A stretch of DNA of 62,776 nucleotides, taken from contig NZ_JALKIM010000015.1 in assembly GCF_023050945.1 (NCBI RefSeq), positions 1 to 62,776 of the forward strand, in the 5' to 3' direction. A program made the position numbers and the translations under genes. Numbering within the stretch: the first letter of the stretch is position 1; the number at the start of each line of letters is the position of its first letter. This DNA comes from Anaerobiospirillum sp. NML120448 (GTDB taxonomy: Bacteria; Pseudomonadota; Gammaproteobacteria; Enterobacterales; Succinivibrionaceae). Below, piece by piece: positions 61,549 to 62,776 of this stretch. The notes under the pieces were generated by a model that saw nothing but the letters and a program-made list of their open reading frames with translations, was not told the DNA's origin and did not search any database.

Positions 61549-62197
61549 AAAGCTTGTTACCACTGGACGATTAGGCACAACCAAAGATTACAAGTTTGAT
61601 GCTTCTTTAATTCAGCCTGTCGCTAAAACCAAGGCCAAAACCAAGGCTAAAGCAAGTGAAGAGACTGAGCAGGTCAAAGACCCTGCTACTTATTTAGGTG
61701 AAGTGGGAGGGCGCTCATATTGGTCTTTTCCTGACTTGCAAGATATGACCCAAATCGAGGCCATGCAAGATAGTGAGATTGATTTTCACAAAGAGCTAGA
61801 CTTATCTAACGACATTAAGCAGGCTTTACGCACTCAAACAACTTGCATGTTTATGAAACAGCAGGCACGCAAGGAAATTGAGGCCACTGTAGGCGACCCA
61901 TTAGACCAATTGGCCGTAACTGGTCAGCTTGTAGAGTTTGCTGTATTTGGCGTTTGCGCTCTTATGGCTGATAAGGCTGGACTTGTTCCTATGACTGAGG
62001 AAGCTAAGCAATCTTATGGCCAGCGTGGCGCTGCTGTAATGCAATATGCTGAGAGCGGCGAGCTTCTATTAAGAGCTTCTTTTGAATCACCTGAAAAGAT
62101 GATTAAAGAAATCTTGCCTAAATACTCTGCTATGCAAAAGATTGTACGTGATAAGTACATCTTACCAGTAAAACAACTTGGACTAAATTTAAACTAA
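61532..62197 (+). CDS. Unknown protein co-transcribed with the DGR RT
   Basis: 221 residues; GGGAG precedes the ATG and the first 17 bp overlap the RT gene. Basic Lys/Ala-rich stretch at 31-41 (KTKAKTKAKAS), then a mostly helical domain (LDQLAVTGQLVEFAVFGVCALMADKAG). No family recognised. Translational coupling to the RT raises the possibility of a DGR-linked role; it could equally be an unrelated late gene. Confidence 0.65.
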   Translation: MIYSNKKLVTTGRLGTTKDYKFDASLIQPVAKTKAKTKAKASEETEQVKDPATYLGEVGGRSYWSFPDLQDMTQIEAMQDSEIDFHKELDLSNDIKQALRTQTTCMFMKQQARKEIEATVGDPLDQLAVTGQLVEFAVFGVCALMADKAGLVPMTEEAKQSYGQRGAAVMQYAESGELLLRASFESPEKMIKEILPKYSAMQKIVRDKYILPVKQLGLNLN

Positions 62198-62209
62198 GGA
62201 CAATTATAT

Positions 62210-62491
62210 ATGACAGCTATTAAGCTTTACCTGATTAACTTACTTATCGCAATTGACCAATTAGCAAATACTCTTTTTAGTGGCAATCCTGATGAAACAC
62301 TTAGCAGCCGTTGCTATCGTAATAGTTTAAAATACTGGTATGCTGATTGGGCCCGCATTGTGTTAGATTTCTTGTTTAGACCTTTTGGCAAAGACCATTG
62401 TAAGACTGCTTACGAGAGTGAGCTAACACGCAAGCATAACTTTAAAACGGAGGCCGATAAAGATGTATGCCCAAAAGATGCAGCCGAATAA
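62210..62491 (+). CDS. Conserved small phage protein
   Basis: 93 residues: LLIAIDQLANTLFSGNPDETLSSRCYR and DHCKTAYESE are the conserved core of a short protein seen near the ends of many proteobacterial phages and prophages; function is unknown to me. Amphipathic N-terminal helix, possible membrane association. Confidence 0.72.
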   Translation: MTAIKLYLINLLIAIDQLANTLFSGNPDETLSSRCYRNSLKYWYADWARIVLDFLFRPFGKDHCKTAYESELTRKHNFKTEADKDVCPKDAAE

Positions 62492-62627
62492 AGACGGCAA
62501 GGTAGGCGAGGGCGTTCATTTTGAGCGCATTCGCCGTATTACTGGCTACTTAGTAGGAACTCTGGACAGATTTAACAACGGCAAAAAGGCTGAATGTTTA
62601 GACCGTGTTAAGCACCTAAAAGTATAG
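62463..62627 (+). CDS. 54-residue NrdD-tail-like protein
   Basis: ATG 62463 follows GGAGG by 9 bases and overlaps the previous gene by 29 bp. The protein contains FERIRRITGYLVGTLDRFNNGKKAE and DRVKH (shown as IRRITGYLVGTLDRF), closely resembling the C-terminal glycyl-radical region (R.(T/C)GYL) of anaerobic ribonucleotide reductase NrdD. Stand-alone versions exist in phages and are often annotated as NrdD-like. The radical-bearing Gly is present, the usual preceding Cys is Thr, and no catalytic domain is nearby. Confidence 0.6.
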   Translation: MYAQKMQPNKDGKVGEGVHFERIRRITGYLVGTLDRFNNGKKAECLDRVKHLKV

Positions 62628-62661
62628 CCAAAAAGTTGCAAAAGGTATAAGATTAAAAATT

Positions 62662-62690
62662 ATAGCCCCTTAAAAATCGGGGGCTATTTT
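62662..62690 (+). terminator. Terminator at right end of the prophage
   Basis: ATAGCCCC (62662-62669) pairs with GGGGCTAT (62680-62687) and T continues to 62690. It ends the late/DGR transcript before the attachment site. Confidence 0.8.
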
Positions 62691-62695
62691 GTCCC

Positions 62696-62708
62696 TATCT
62701 TGTACCTA
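62696..62708 (-). repeat. Integrase arm-type site (right, inverted)
   Basis: TATCTTGTACCTA is the exact reverse complement of 182-194. It lies 30 bp from the right att core copy. Confidence 0.6.
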
Positions 62709-62737
62709 AATTTGCTAAGAATGGCTTATATATAAGC

Positions 62738-62776
62738 GTGCCACGCATAATAGTTAAATCTTGTAAAGAAATCATA
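62738..62776. repeat. Right copy of 39-bp terminal repeat (att core)
   Basis: Identical to positions 1-39. In this copy the minus-strand reading frame opened by ATG at 62775 continues into phage sequence for only 26 codons and stops at 62697-62695. The host gene's original promoter, outside the window to the right, would therefore drive only a short dead-end peptide after integration. Confidence 0.75.

Larger units (their letters stand above)
1..62776. mobile_element. Complete temperate contractile-tailed phage genome / prophage
   Basis: The segment is bounded by an identical 39-bp direct repeat and contains, in order, an integrase, a recombination module, a repressor with divergent early genes, replication genes, lysis genes, terminase, portal, capsid, tail sheath, tape measure, baseplate and a tail fibre with a diversity-generating retroelement. 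No large host gene lies inside. Presence of sheath (DUF3383-type), gpV/gpJ-like and tape-measure proteins indicates a contractile tail. The terminal repeat could in principle be an assembly overlap of a circular molecule, but it reads as the start of a host-type ABC-F gene, which favours att sites. Confidence 0.93.

Noticed and set aside
1-62776. Terminal 39-bp identity as assembly overlap of a circular contig
   Set aside because: Not excluded, but the repeat reads as an ABC-F start and lies beside integrase and candidate arm sites, so att sites are the better explanation; even if circular, the sequence would still be attP.
1-62776. tRNA genes or CRISPR arrays
   Set aside because: No cloverleaf-like sequence with CCA-type ends and no regularly spaced repeat-spacer units were seen; the short tandem repeats at 131-203 and 12971-12992 have no spacers of array type.

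Overview
The window is one complete temperate phage genome, most likely an excised or in-place prophage. A 39-bp direct repeat sits at both ends (1-39 and 62738-62776), a P4-type tyrosine integrase lies just inside the left end, and a three-HTH, S24-peptidase repressor faces divergent early genes. A full contractile-tail (myovirus-type) virion set follows. Base composition is AT-rich, with Gram-negative features: a lambda-S-type holin, a nested Rz/Rz1 spanin pair and E. coli-like sigma70 promoters. The terminal repeat, read on the minus strand, encodes what looks like the N-terminus of an ABC-F (YheS/Uup-type) ATPase gene, which I take as the host attachment site. Host: a proteobacterium, probably gut-associated. 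I cannot name the genus from sequence.

Layout. 1-1384: attachment site, candidate integrase arm sites and integrase. 1412-7268 (minus strand): recombination module of helicase, AlpA-like regulator, SSB-like protein, RecT-like annealase, YqaJ exonuclease and a tiny membrane protein. 7269-9282: switch region with the repressor, divergent promoters and a candidate small RNA. 9283-14915: replication genes (winged-helix proteins, PriCT/DnaB-like helicase, prim-pol-like protein) around a candidate origin at 12889-13112. 15048-20858: RusA resolvase, a frameshifted DNA methyltransferase and many small unknown early proteins, some of them paralogous. 20848-24445: a two-gene cassette of unknown function with its own promoters, structured leader and terminator. 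24519-24720: a near-consensus promoter followed by a terminator, like lambda pR'-tR', ahead of the late operon. 24734-27570: lysis genes. 27542-36932: terminase, portal, protease/scaffold, decoration, collagen-like, capsid and neck genes. 36983-41685: neck protein and two large proteins sharing an N-terminal domain. One has a C-terminal papain-fold toxin domain and is followed by a small candidate immunity gene and a terminator. The other has a DdrB/ParB-like domain. 41698-54060: thymidylate kinase, tail sheath and tube, frameshifted tail chaperone, tape measure and baseplate.

54064-61548 is a diversity-generating retroelement (DGR). A 1850-residue tail fibre ends in a C-type-lectin-like domain whose last 158-bp segment (VR, 59437-59594) is copied as a template repeat (TR, 60267-60424). 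Of the 12 differences, 11 are at TR adenines, every one at a first or second codon position. An Avd-like gene lies between VR and TR, and a reverse transcriptase with the DGR-type VGAMLSQ and YVDD motifs follows. The right end (61532-62627) holds three small genes and a terminator before the attachment repeat.

How the genes work together (inference): the integrase inserts the phage into the 5' end of a host ABC-F gene and supplies a new promoter for it. The repressor controls early leftward recombination and rightward replication transcription. A late promoter-terminator pair gates lysis and virion genes. The DGR diversifies the receptor-binding tip. The two large head-cluster proteins are candidates for effectors carried in the virion.
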